A stretch of DNA of 41,271 nt from Cryomorphaceae bacterium (GCA_011525035.1 WTIZ01000053.1:1-41271), one strand, 5' to 3'. Shown: positions 32,590-40,496, counted from the stretch's first letter. Numbers and translations are program-made. The notes: a model not told the origin generated them from the letters alone.

Positions 32590-32997
32590 ATGAAAGTGAG
32601 TTTAGAGCGTATTGACGATGGTTTTGGCATGTTGGCCAAAGCAGGCAATCATGAATTGCGATTAGATACCGCAGAAGAGTTTGGCGGCAAAGACGGCGGG
32701 TTCCGCCCGATGCAGTTGATGCTCATTTCCCTAGCAGGTTGCAGTGCCATAGATATCATTCACATTTTGAAAAAAGGCCGTCATGAAATTCGCAGTTACA
32801 GCTCTGAGGTGGTGGCTTCGCGAAGAGAGGAAATGCCTCGGATTTTTGATAGCGTTGAATTGGTCATTACTGTAGATACCGATGCTTCGGATGCGGTTTT
32901 GGAACGCGCGGTAGAATTAACCAAAACGAAGTATTGCAGTGCTTTTGCAGTGTTGGAAGCCAGCGTGAAAGTGGGTCTTAAACTTCAAAGAGCATGA
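32590..32997 (+). CDS. OsmC family protein
   Basis: This 135-residue cytoplasmic protein has the OsmC/Ohr fold and two conserved cysteines: Cys51 in LISLAGCSAIDII and Cys116 in TKYCSAFA. These form the thiol-peroxidase pair in characterised relatives. It belongs to the YhfA-like group. It is the first gene under the SAM-I riboswitch and its stop overlaps the next start (ATGA). A link to sulfur metabolism is therefore likely, for example handling of reactive sulfur or peroxide, but the precise role is unproven. Confidence 0.88.
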   Translation: MKVSLERIDDGFGMLAKAGNHELRLDTAEEFGGKDGGFRPMQLMLISLAGCSAIDIIHILKKGRHEIRSYSSEVVASRREEMPRIFDSVELVITVDTDASDAVLERAVELTKTKYCSAFAVLEASVKVGLKLQRA

Positions 32998-34160
32998 AAG
33001 AGCTAGGCTTCGAAACCAAAGCGGTACGGTTGCAATCGCAGCAAACCCACCAAAAGGAGCACAGTGTCCCTTTGTACCTCACCTCGTCCTTCACTTTTGA
33101 TGATGCAGCCGAAGGTGCTGCCATTTTCGCTGGAGAGGCGGATGGAAACTTATATAGTCGTTTTAGCAATCCCAACACGGACGAATTTGCCAATAAGATT
33201 GCAGCGCTTGAAGGCGTAGAATCTGCAGTAGCTACGGCCAGCGGGATGAATGCCATCTTCACGACGTTCGCAGCACATTTAAAAGCCGGCGATCACGTCA
33301 TTAGCGCGCAGGCCATCTTTGGGAACTCTACTTATATCTTGAATACCATACTTCCGCAATGGGGCATCGAATGCACCTTTGTGGATGCTCGCGAACCCGA
33401 GCAGTGGGAAAAGGCCGTTCGTCCCAATACCAAACTGCTGTATTTGGAGACACCTACGAATCCAACCTTAGATCTCATCGATCTCCAGTTTGTTGGGGAC
33501 ATATGTAAGGCAAATGACATCATCTATGTGGTGGACAATTGTTTTGCAACGCCCTATTTACAACGCCCGGCGGAATTTGGTGCCGATATAGTCATTCACA
33601 GTGCCACGAAATGGATTGACGGCCAAGGTCGTGTGCTCGGAGGTGTGATTGCCGGAAAGAAAGCACTTGTGGATACCTGCTATGGTTTTATCCGCAGAAC
33701 AGGTCCATCTATGAGTCCATTCAATGCGTGGGTGCTGAGCAAGAGTTTGGAAACGTTGGCTGTTCGTATGGACCGTCATTGCAGCAATGCACTGGCCTTT
33801 GCAACATTTTTAGAATCGCACCCAGCCGTAGAGCGAGTGATCTACCCAGGGCTTCAGAGCCATCCGCAGTACGAATTGGCCCAAAAGCAAATGAGTGCAG
33901 GAGGAGGAATGGTGAGCTGCGTCGTTAAAGGTGGGTTGGAACAGGCACGAAACATTCTCAATGGACTAAACATCTTTTCATTGACTGCCAACCTCGGAGA
34001 TGCACGCAGCATTGCTACGCATCCTGCATCTACCACACATAGCAAAACGCCTAAAGACGTTCGAGAAGCAGTGGGTATTGAAGACGGTCTGCTGCGTTTT
34101 AGCATTGGATTAGAAACAGTGGAAGATTTGATTGAAGATTTCAGCCAAGCCGCAAAATGA
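32994..34160 (+). CDS. O-acyl-homoserine sulfhydrylase (MetZ/MetY-like, Cys/Met metabolism PLP enzyme)
   Basis: This 388-residue PLP enzyme of the gamma family is expected to make homocysteine from an O-acylhomoserine and sulfide. The Schiff-base Lys206 lies in IHSATKWIDGQGRVLGG, and the PLP-pyridine Asp181 in YVVDNCFATPYLQ. YSRFSNPNTDEF carries the phosphate and substrate contacts from the neighbouring subunit. The length (under 400) and the TKWIDGQG form resemble O-succinylhomoserine sulfhydrylase (MetZ). The adjacent acyltransferase is MetX-like, so O-acetyl- or O-succinylhomoserine are both possible. Methionine gamma-lyase is a less likely alternative given the biosynthetic operon and SAM-riboswitch control. 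It overlaps both neighbours by 4 nt. Confidence 0.88.
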   Translation: MKELGFETKAVRLQSQQTHQKEHSVPLYLTSSFTFDDAAEGAAIFAGEADGNLYSRFSNPNTDEFANKIAALEGVESAVATASGMNAIFTTFAAHLKAGDHVISAQAIFGNSTYILNTILPQWGIECTFVDAREPEQWEKAVRPNTKLLYLETPTNPTLDLIDLQFVGDICKANDIIYVVDNCFATPYLQRPAEFGADIVIHSATKWIDGQGRVLGGVIAGKKALVDTCYGFIRRTGPSMSPFNAWVLSKSLETLAVRMDRHCSNALAFATFLESHPAVERVIYPGLQSHPQYELAQKQMSAGGGMVSCVVKGGLEQARNILNGLNIFSLTANLGDARSIATHPASTTHSKTPKDVREAVGIEDGLLRFSIGLETVEDLIEDFSQAAK

Positions 34161-35128
34161 TTGCTAAGACACTGCATATAGAAGAGCTCAAGCTGGAATC
34201 GGGTGCCGCTTTAAGCGACGTTCCCGTTCACTACCACCAGCGCGGTGCGTGCGATGGATCCAAGCCCATAGTGTGGACTTTTCATGCCCTGACGGCCAAC
34301 AGCAACCCTGAAGAGTGGTGGGCCGGATTGTTCTCTGGGGATGGCATGTATGCCCATTGGGATGCCATATGTGTGAACATGCTGGGCAGCCCTTACGGCA
34401 GTTGTAGCCCTTTGACTCACGGAGGGATGTCCTTTCCGCTAACCACCATTCGAGATACCGTTAAGGCACAATTAGCCGTAGCCTCAGCATTGAATATCCA
34501 ACATATTAATACGCTGCTTGGAGGCAGTTGCGGTGGATATCAAGCGCTAGAATTTGCCCATGCTTTTACCGGTACCATTGACCACATGGTACTTCTTGCT
34601 ACGGGTGCACGTGAGATGCCCTGGAACAAAGCCATCCACGAGGCGATGCGCTTGACCTTAAAAACGGACCCTACGTTGGAGCAGGGCGATGGCAGCAAAG
34701 GATTGCAAGCAGCACGAGCGATAGGGATGTTGAACTACAGAACTGCCGCGCAGTTTAATGATGCGCAGCCGGACGATAGTGAAGCATTAGAAGATTTTAA
34801 AGCGCCTTCCTACATCAGGTACCACGGCCAAAAGCTAGTAGACCGTTTCGATGCGGCATGTTATTACAAATTGACCGAGCAACTAGATACGCACCATATT
34901 GGCAGAGGTAGGGGTGGGCTTGAAAGTGCGCTGGGACAAATTGTAGTGCCTACACTGGTCATTGGCATTTCTAGTGATGTATTGATACCGGTGGCGGTGC
35001 AAGAGGAATTGGCCACGAATCTGCCAAATGCCACTCTAAAGGTCGTAGATAGTGCATACGGCCACGATGGATTTTTAATAGAATACCCCCAAATAAATGC
35101 TGCCATTGCAGCTTTTTACCATGAGTAG
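34157..35128 (+). CDS. metX: Homoserine O-acyltransferase (MetX-like alpha/beta hydrolase fold)
   Basis: This 323-residue enzyme activates homoserine with an acyl-CoA for methionine synthesis. The fold has the HALTANSNPEEWW segment (the HALTG-like MetX motif). The nucleophile is Ser124 in GGSCGG, where most MetX have GGSMGG. The acid is in GISSDVLIP and the catalytic His in YGHDGFLIEYP. It is shorter than typical MetX (about 350-380) because the lid region is reduced. Acetyl versus succinyl specificity cannot be read safely. It is coupled to the sulfhydrylase upstream (ATGA overlap) and to the homoserine dehydrogenase downstream (8-nt overlap), all under the SAM riboswitch. Confidence 0.87.
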   Translation: MIAKTLHIEELKLESGAALSDVPVHYHQRGACDGSKPIVWTFHALTANSNPEEWWAGLFSGDGMYAHWDAICVNMLGSPYGSCSPLTHGGMSFPLTTIRDTVKAQLAVASALNIQHINTLLGGSCGGYQALEFAHAFTGTIDHMVLLATGAREMPWNKAIHEAMRLTLKTDPTLEQGDGSKGLQAARAIGMLNYRTAAQFNDAQPDDSEALEDFKAPSYIRYHGQKLVDRFDAACYYKLTEQLDTHHIGRGRGGLESALGQIVVPTLVIGISSDVLIPVAVQEELATNLPNATLKVVDSAYGHDGFLIEYPQINAAIAAFYHE

Positions 35129-37127
35129 AATAGTACAGCTGACTACCCAAATTTTTAGCGATGAAGCTGCCCAGCAGAAGGCAGTAGAGATGATTAAGAA
35201 GCGCGACCACAACGAGATGGCCGTACTTTTCCCGGATACCCATGTGGAACCTCTGTTTGCTGCTTTGAGCGAATTGCCAGTTCCTATACAGGCGCGCAGC
35301 TACGCTGAAGGCCAGGGAAAACTCAAGGCTGTGGAATGGGCCCAAGAATTAGGAGCTAAGGTCGTTGAGCAGTGGACGTTAGTAGACGGTGTGTTTACCG
35401 CTGATCCAGAGAAAGTAGCGACGGCTGAAATTATTGCCCAATTGAATTACCGAGAGGCGCAAGAGTTGGCCAGTGCCGGCACTGGGCTACTCGATCGTGA
35501 GGCCTTGGCCTTGGCGGAACAATTGGGTGTAGAGATACATATTCGCAGCATACATGGGGCTGCCTCGGGCATTGGGACTGTGATCGATGCCGAAGGAGGG
35601 GATAAAGGAATGAAGGCCGTTTCTGCCGTAAGCGATGTAGCTCTTATTAGTATTACCGGTGTGGCCTTCGAAGGGGTGGCAGGTATTGATGCAACGGCTT
35701 TTGGCGCACTATCCAACGAGGGCATTAGCGTGAAGCTTGTCAGTCAAGCCTCCAGTGAGCGCAGTCTAGGTCTCGTGGTTTCGCGAGGCGATGCACAGCG
35801 TGCCGTGGCTTCACTTGAGAAAGCATTTGAGGGTGTACGTGGGACTGCTATTAAGGCGACTGAAGGATTGACCATTCTCAATATTGTCGGTAGACATAAT
35901 TATGCGCTGGAGCGCGCCATCTATGAGTTAAGACGTAACAATGTTTGGATGCACCTCATTGCCAATAGTGTGGAAGGGCACCAAATCTCGTTGGTCATTC
36001 GCGGTACCAACGAGAAGAAAGCGTTAGAAGTGGTACACAGTGCCTTGTTAGGCCAGTACAAGCGCTTGAACGTGTTTTGCTTCGGTAAAGGACTGGTCGG
36101 CGGAACATTTATTCGTCAGGTCTTGGAGAGCGCTGAGCATGTGAAGGAGAAGCGCCATTTAGACGTTCGTTTAATCGGCGTGGCCGATTCCACTAAATCC
36201 CTCTTCTCTCCCGAAGGACTGAGCCAAGGATGGAAGGATGAACTGAAGCAAAGCACAGCCACCAACGATCCTGTAGCCATCGCCCAACAGCTCAAAGATT
36301 CTGGATTGACTAACCTGGTGGTCGTCGACAATACGGCCGATGAGCACCTCACCTCGTTCTACCCTGAATTTGTCAAGGTGGGTTGTGATCTTGTAGCGAG
36401 CAACAAGAAGGGAAATGCCCGCGAGCAGGCCTTCTACGACGACCTTAGAAAACTTCTAGTGAGAAAGGGCAAAACGTTCAAATACGAAACCAACGTAGGC
36501 GCAGGACTACCGCTGGTCGATACCCTTTTGCAATTGCACCACAGCCACGATAGAATAACACGAATCAAAGGCGTCTTTAGCGGCTCTATGAGTTTCTTGT
36601 TCAACACTTTTAGTGCGAGTGATAGAAACTTTACGGACGTTTTGAACGAAGCTCAAAGCAGCGGCTATACAGAGCCAGATCCACGTGAAGACCTCAATGG
36701 TATGGACGTGGCGCGTAAACTCTTGATTCTCGCTAGAACGGTGGAAGTAAAGGCAGAAATTAGCGAGGTAAGCATTCAGAATCTTATTCCTGAAGCCTTC
36801 CAAAACGAGCAGCCTTATGAAGACTTCAAATCCTGTTTCCCCGCATTGGACGAGCATTACGCTGCCGTAAAGAGTGCGCTAAAGAAGGATGAGGTACTTC
36901 GGTATGTGGGCGATTTAGAGATCGACCCTAGCGGTAAAGCGTCGCTGAAAGTGGAGCTGGCTACTGTTGCTAAAAGTTCCCCTTTAGGCGGTATTCAAGG
37001 TTCCGATAGCTTGTTTGAAATCTACACGGAAGGCTATGGCGACCATCCTATGGTCATCCAAGGAGCCGGGGCAGGCGCAGAGGTCACTGCACGAGGTGTC
37101 TTCAGTGATGTGCTGAGGTTGGGCTAA
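35121..37127 (+). CDS. Homoserine dehydrogenase with ACT domains and a truncated, probably inactive aspartate kinase domain (ThrA-like)
   Basis: This 668-residue protein is clearly ThrA-like but about 150 residues shorter than bifunctional aspartate kinase-homoserine dehydrogenase. The kinase N-lobe motif KFGGTS and the GRNGSD-type motif are absent. Only the end of the kinase domain remains (WTLVDGVFTADP at 85-96, then LNYREAQELASAGTGLLDREAL). Two ACT-like regulatory units follow (about 172-240 and 250-310). A complete homoserine dehydrogenase spans 316-668, with FGKGLVGG, ASNKKGN, ETNVGAGLP, FSGSMSFLFN, EPDPREDLNGMDVARKLLILAR and GAGAGAEVTARGVFSDVL. I start it at the ATG at 35121, overlapping metX by 8 nt. 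It supplies homoserine to MetX. The frame is intact, so it looks like a stable reduced form, not a pseudogene. Confidence 0.88.
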   Translation: MSRIVQLTTQIFSDEAAQQKAVEMIKKRDHNEMAVLFPDTHVEPLFAALSELPVPIQARSYAEGQGKLKAVEWAQELGAKVVEQWTLVDGVFTADPEKVATAEIIAQLNYREAQELASAGTGLLDREALALAEQLGVEIHIRSIHGAASGIGTVIDAEGGDKGMKAVSAVSDVALISITGVAFEGVAGIDATAFGALSNEGISVKLVSQASSERSLGLVVSRGDAQRAVASLEKAFEGVRGTAIKATEGLTILNIVGRHNYALERAIYELRRNNVWMHLIANSVEGHQISLVIRGTNEKKALEVVHSALLGQYKRLNVFCFGKGLVGGTFIRQVLESAEHVKEKRHLDVRLIGVADSTKSLFSPEGLSQGWKDELKQSTATNDPVAIAQQLKDSGLTNLVVVDNTADEHLTSFYPEFVKVGCDLVASNKKGNAREQAFYDDLRKLLVRKGKTFKYETNVGAGLPLVDTLLQLHHSHDRITRIKGVFSGSMSFLFNTFSASDRNFTDVLNEAQSSGYTEPDPREDLNGMDVARKLLILARTVEVKAEISEVSIQNLIPEAFQNEQPYEDFKSCFPALDEHYAAVKSALKKDEVLRYVGDLEIDPSGKASLKVELATVAKSSPLGGIQGSDSLFEIYTEGYGDHPMVIQGAGAGAEVTARGVFSDVLRLG

Positions 37128-37528
37128 GCGCTACAGGCGCTACAGGTTCCTTTCGCAGTAATCTCTAGGCTGTCTATAGCCACTCCAGGCAGTGTGAATC
37201 CGATCTCACTGCTGAGGTGTAGGCACTCCACAGTACCGCAATCGTTGCATTTAAAGTGAATGTGGTCGTGGGTGTGTGCATGAGTGGTACATCCGCCACA
37301 AAGCGCATAATAGCTCTCTCCGTTTTCCTCTAGGGCTTTATGAATCAGTCCTTTGTCAATCAATGCGAGCAGTGTTCGGTACAAGGTAGTGCGGTCAAAT
37401 TCACCGAGTGCTGCTTGTAGCTCACCGTAGGGCTTGGCCTGATGACCGTCGCCCAACGCTTCCAAAATGGCCAAACGAATTTTGGTCACCCTGAGGTCGT
37501 GGTTTTTTAAAGTGGTTGCAGCATCCAT
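37124..37528 (-). CDS. Fur-family metal-responsive repressor (Zur/Fur type)
   Basis: This 134-residue DNA-binding regulator has an N-terminal winged helix with LRVTKIRLAILEAL and FDRTTLYRTLLALIDKGLIHKA, the Fur recognition helix. A His-rich metal site (THAHTHDHIHFKC) follows, then two CxxC pairs (CNDC about 93-96 and CSAC at the end) that hold structural zinc. It is the last gene of an operon with a TonB receptor (2-nt gap) and a small lipoprotein, and a Fur-type 7-1-7 palindrome overlaps the operon promoter. Self-regulation of metal uptake is inferred. Zinc is my favoured ligand because of the His-rich receptor, but iron cannot be excluded. Its stop overlaps the stop of the convergent dehydrogenase by 4 nt. 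Confidence 0.88.
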   Translation of the reverse strand: MDAATTLKNHDLRVTKIRLAILEALGDGHQAKPYGELQAALGEFDRTTLYRTLLALIDKGLIHKALEENGESYYALCGGCTTHAHTHDHIHFKCNDCGTVECLHLSSEIGFTLPGVAIDSLEITAKGTCSACSA

Positions 37529-37530
37529 AG

Positions 37531-39816
37531 TTAGAAGTTTTGTACCCAGCTCAAGGTGAAATTTCGTCCTAAAGCATCTGCAAAATAACGCTGTCTGTTC
37601 AAATAATCGCGGTAGGAGGTATTGAAGATATTTTCAATGCCTATTCTAAACTTTGGTTTGAACTTCACTCCTTTGAGCGTGGCACCCAGGTGGAGGTCGA
37701 AAAGATGGTAGCTCTGTGGAGGTGCAATTAGGTCCAGACTAGGGTCCCAGTTCCATTGTTGCGCGGTATATCTGTGCATCACAGATACATTCACATTGCG
37801 CCAATTCTTCCATTGCGGAACCTCGTAGCCCAAATTGTTTTGGACGTTTAAAGGCGGCATGAAATTCAGCGGTAAGTTCTCTGTGGTATTCATCCCGTAG
37901 ACGTACCCCCAAGTCGATTCCAAATTCAAGTGCTCGCTAATCTCGTATTTGATCACGGCATCACCACCCAATAAACGTGCGTCGCACTGCTCGTAGGTAA
38001 ATACAGGAAAGGCTCCACGTATGGTTAGCCTAAAGGTTTGCTGGGGTTGCAAGTAAATATATCCGTCAAAGAAGTGGGTATAGGCCCGAACATCCACGTG
38101 AAGTTTTTCGCTCACCTTACCTCTTAATTGTAGGGTGGATTTAAGTCCTGTTTCTTGGACCAATTCCAGATTCCCTTCTTCAATACCACTCACACCTTGG
38201 TGCAGCCCAAAAGAATACATCTCATTGATCTCAGGCGGACGCTGGCGCAGTGAACTCTCGGCAAGCACTTGCCATTTGCTCCCTAAATTCCGGCTAATCC
38301 GACCCAAGAAGCTAAAGTTGTGGTAGTTGTCGTCAAAGTACTCCACGACCCGAGGAACCCCGTTTGACCACCTTGCGATACTTCTAAAGGTGTAATCGTA
38401 CCGACCACCGAACTCGAGGTCATAGCTACCCATCGAATGGTCTAAAGCCACAAAACCTCCGTTAGTGAATGCAGTGTAGTTGGGAAGGAGGGGGTTGATG
38501 CCTGTCTCTGGTAAGTTCCAGTTGTTTTTACCTAAAAATTGGTAGCCGGTTTCCAGCCAATCGTTCGACCATAGTACCTCGTTTTGCATGCTGTACTGCA
38601 ATAAGGACAGGGCGGGGATGTCGCTTCTGCCGCTGCGGCGAACGTCGTATTCTCTGCGTTGATCGCGTTGCCCAGCAAGATGCCACTCAAAAGTCCCCAG
38701 TTCCGTATGCTTTTTGAGGCCCGATTTCAACTGGTGGTGTTGCACCCATTGGCGCGGTGCTTCAATCTCGTAGGAGAAGGCCGAATCTGTGAAAAACGGT
38801 ACTTCACGAGAGAAGGCGCTTTCCAAATCCGTGAGGTTACCGATGTGGCTGCCTCGCATGATGCCATACTCCGCACTGAAATAGTTGTATTTGCCTTCCC
38901 ATTCAAGGGTATTGTTCCACTGCTTGTGCAGTTCAGCGTTTGTATGTGCCTGACGTGTCCCCGTATTGTTTAAGAAGTAGTTTGGAGCACGACGATCGCC
39001 GTAATGCTTCAAAGTACCTCCTAGACGCCATTGTAGTGTTTCCAAGCCCTTATACAACTGTCCGTTAATAGTTCCTCCACGACCGTTGCTTTCGGCGGTG
39101 GAGCGGATTTTTCCGTGTACATGAGGATCAAATGGAATTGGCCCCGATTCTAAAATCACAATCCCGCCCATATGTGTCCCAGGATAACGCATCGCAGCAG
39201 CACCGCTAACTACGCTCACCTCGCTCGCGCTATTTAAATCAATCTCAGGGCTGTGATCCGCCCCCCATTGCTGGCCAGTATGAACGACACCATTATTTAC
39301 GAGGGTAAGTCTATTGCCCGACAATCCGTGTACTACAGGCAATCCAATATCCGCACCATTGCCAAGCATGCTCACACCTGCCAAACCACTTACTGAAGCA
39401 GCAAGTGACTTCGCTGCACTGTTGTCTAAGGTAAGAACGCTCAAGCGCTGCTCATTGATGGCGTGTTCGTGCTCGTCGTGCACGTCCACCTCGTGGAGCA
39501 TATTCTCGTGGTGCTCTAAGGTCAAAGAGAGCGTGGTATCTGCGAAAAGTTCTATTAATATGCGCTCTGAGGGGCAACCGATGTGTTGCACTAGGGCATG
39601 GTAGGTGCCGGGGCAGAGGTTTTCAAAAGAGAATTTACCACGACCATCAGTCCACTGTTCTGCCCCAACCTCGGTAATGTAAATGCTCACGTCCTCCATG
39701 GGACTTTGGTCGTGCGCATCCGTGACCTTTCCATCAAGGGTCAAAAAACAACTTTGGGCGGCCACGGAAAGCGACCACCCAAAGCTTAGGTACAATATGA
39801 AATGGAGTTTACTCAA
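37531..39816 (-). CDS. TonB-dependent receptor, His-rich, candidate metal (zinc?) importer
   Basis: This 761-residue outer membrane receptor has a signal peptide (ending SVAAQ), a CarboxypepD_reg-like domain (about 25-105), and a short His/Glu/Asp stretch (HHENMLHEVDVHDEHEH, about 107-123). A plug domain follows (about 130-240: VHGLSGNRLTLVNNGV, QQWGADHSPEID), then a barrel ending TLSWVQNF. The plug resembles ZnuD-like receptors, where His clusters bind metal before uptake. No ATG fits; the frame begins with a TTG at 39816 that overlaps the last 8 nt of the lipoprotein gene. This makes translation dependent on the upstream gene. An in-frame ATG 38 codons later would lose the signal peptide, which supports the TTG. 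Confidence 0.85.
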   Translation of the reverse strand: MSKLHFILYLSFGWSLSVAAQSCFLTLDGKVTDAHDQSPMEDVSIYITEVGAEQWTDGRGKFSFENLCPGTYHALVQHIGCPSERILIELFADTTLSLTLEHHENMLHEVDVHDEHEHAINEQRLSVLTLDNSAAKSLAASVSGLAGVSMLGNGADIGLPVVHGLSGNRLTLVNNGVVHTGQQWGADHSPEIDLNSASEVSVVSGAAAMRYPGTHMGGIVILESGPIPFDPHVHGKIRSTAESNGRGGTINGQLYKGLETLQWRLGGTLKHYGDRRAPNYFLNNTGTRQAHTNAELHKQWNNTLEWEGKYNYFSAEYGIMRGSHIGNLTDLESAFSREVPFFTDSAFSYEIEAPRQWVQHHQLKSGLKKHTELGTFEWHLAGQRDQRREYDVRRSGRSDIPALSLLQYSMQNEVLWSNDWLETGYQFLGKNNWNLPETGINPLLPNYTAFTNGGFVALDHSMGSYDLEFGGRYDYTFRSIARWSNGVPRVVEYFDDNYHNFSFLGRISRNLGSKWQVLAESSLRQRPPEINEMYSFGLHQGVSGIEEGNLELVQETGLKSTLQLRGKVSEKLHVDVRAYTHFFDGYIYLQPQQTFRLTIRGAFPVFTYEQCDARLLGGDAVIKYEISEHLNLESTWGYVYGMNTTENLPLNFMPPLNVQNNLGYEVPQWKNWRNVNVSVMHRYTAQQWNWDPSLDLIAPPQSYHLFDLHLGATLKGVKFKPKFRIGIENIFNTSYRDYLNRQRYFADALGRNFTLSWVQNF

Positions 39817-40354
39817 CAGTTACGTCAAATACTACTTCAATATCTGTTTCACCACCTGCGTTAGTGATATCGCCACCGCTCACACCAGTTGCAGATTTCT
39901 CCGGCTCATGACGCAAAGTGATCGTGTAGCTTTCCATGCCAGCATCACCGGTAGTCAGCTCAAAGGACAAACCCACTGGGTTACCGTTGTTGTCTTGGTC
40001 AGCGTATGCGAACATAGAAGCGCCTGTTGTAGCAAAGAAGAACTGGTGATCTTCAGCTTCGTCAAAAATCTCAGCAGTCAATTCTTCTGCTGGAGTTTCA
40101 CTTTCATTAAATAGGGTAATTGAACCTGTGTAAGTGGTATTAGCAGCCAATTTATCTACAGTAATCACTGGTGCATCGCCGCCGTCACCGTCTAAATCCT
40201 GAAAGTTCAACGTAACGGTTGAACCGCCTGCTTCTAGATCTACGTTGAGCGTGGTGATCAATTCTTCTTCATGTGGATCTGTTGGATCTGTTGGTTCACA
40301 AGAGAATAGACTCACTGCGAGCAGTGCTACTGGGATTAATTTCAAGGTTCTCAT
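39809..40354 (-). CDS. Small acidic lipoprotein of the metal-receptor operon
   Basis: This 181-residue protein has a lipoprotein signal (MRTLKLIPVALLAVSLFSC) and an acidic beta-sandwich body: ELITTLNVDLEAGGSTVTLNFQDLDGDGGDAPVI, then ANTTYTGSITLFNESE, EDHQFFFATTG and SYTITLRHEPEKSATGVSGGDITNAGGETDI. Bacteroidota genomes carry close relatives beside TonB receptors; they are often labelled 'type 1 periplasmic binding fold', a label I do not trust. The Asp-rich DLDGDGGD loop and the EDHQ stretch are plausible metal ligands. It is the first gene of the lipoprotein-receptor-Fur operon, and its promoter carries the palindrome. A role as surface metal-capturing partner of the receptor is inferred. 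Confidence 0.82.
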   Translation of the reverse strand: MRTLKLIPVALLAVSLFSCEPTDPTDPHEEELITTLNVDLEAGGSTVTLNFQDLDGDGGDAPVITVDKLAANTTYTGSITLFNESETPAEELTAEIFDEAEDHQFFFATTGASMFAYADQDNNGNPVGLSFELTTGDAGMESYTITLRHEPEKSATGVSGGDITNAGGETDIEVVFDVTVE

Positions 40355-40371
40355 CTTCTAAATATTTTCAG

Positions 40372-40401
40372 CGAAGTTACATCAAATTATCTTTTATGCA
40401 A
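40372..40401 (-). promoter_or_regulatory. Promoter of the lipoprotein-TonB-Fur operon
   Basis: On the minus strand, TTG (40401-40399), a 19-nt spacer and TAACTTCG (40379-40372) fit the -33/-7 pattern, with one mismatch to TAnnTTTG. The -7 box lies 17 nt before the ATG, and the -33 TTG is inside the palindrome at 40397-40411. Confidence 0.6.
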
Positions 40402-40411
40402 CAATGTTGCA
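40397..40411. promoter_or_regulatory. Fur/Zur-type operator: perfect 7-1-7 inverted repeat
   Basis: TGCAACA-A-TGTTGCA has the geometry of classical Fur-family boxes (7-1-7). It covers the -33 element of the metal operon whose last gene encodes a Fur-family regulator. Binding should block RNA polymerase. Match to a known Zur motif has not been checked. Confidence 0.65.
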
Positions 40412-40431
40412 GAAATAAAAAAGAAAATAAA

Positions 40432-40460
40432 TTGCTAGATGTGCATTGGCGTAACATTTG
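40432..40460 (+). promoter_or_regulatory. Possible promoter of the SPFH lipoprotein gene
   Basis: TTG (40432-40434), a 17-nt spacer and TAACATTTG (40452-40460) resemble the Bacteroidota pattern with one extra base in the -7 box. It lies 36 nt before the ATG. Confidence 0.4.
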
Positions 40461-40496
40461 CATTAAGTTTATCCTAACCAATTTAAAATCAAACAT

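Noticed and set aside
35121-35560. Pseudogene call for the ThrA-like gene
   Set aside because: The missing kinase lobe is a clean N-terminal loss with an ATG coupled to metX, no internal stops and an intact dehydrogenase. A stable reduced enzyme explains this better than decay.
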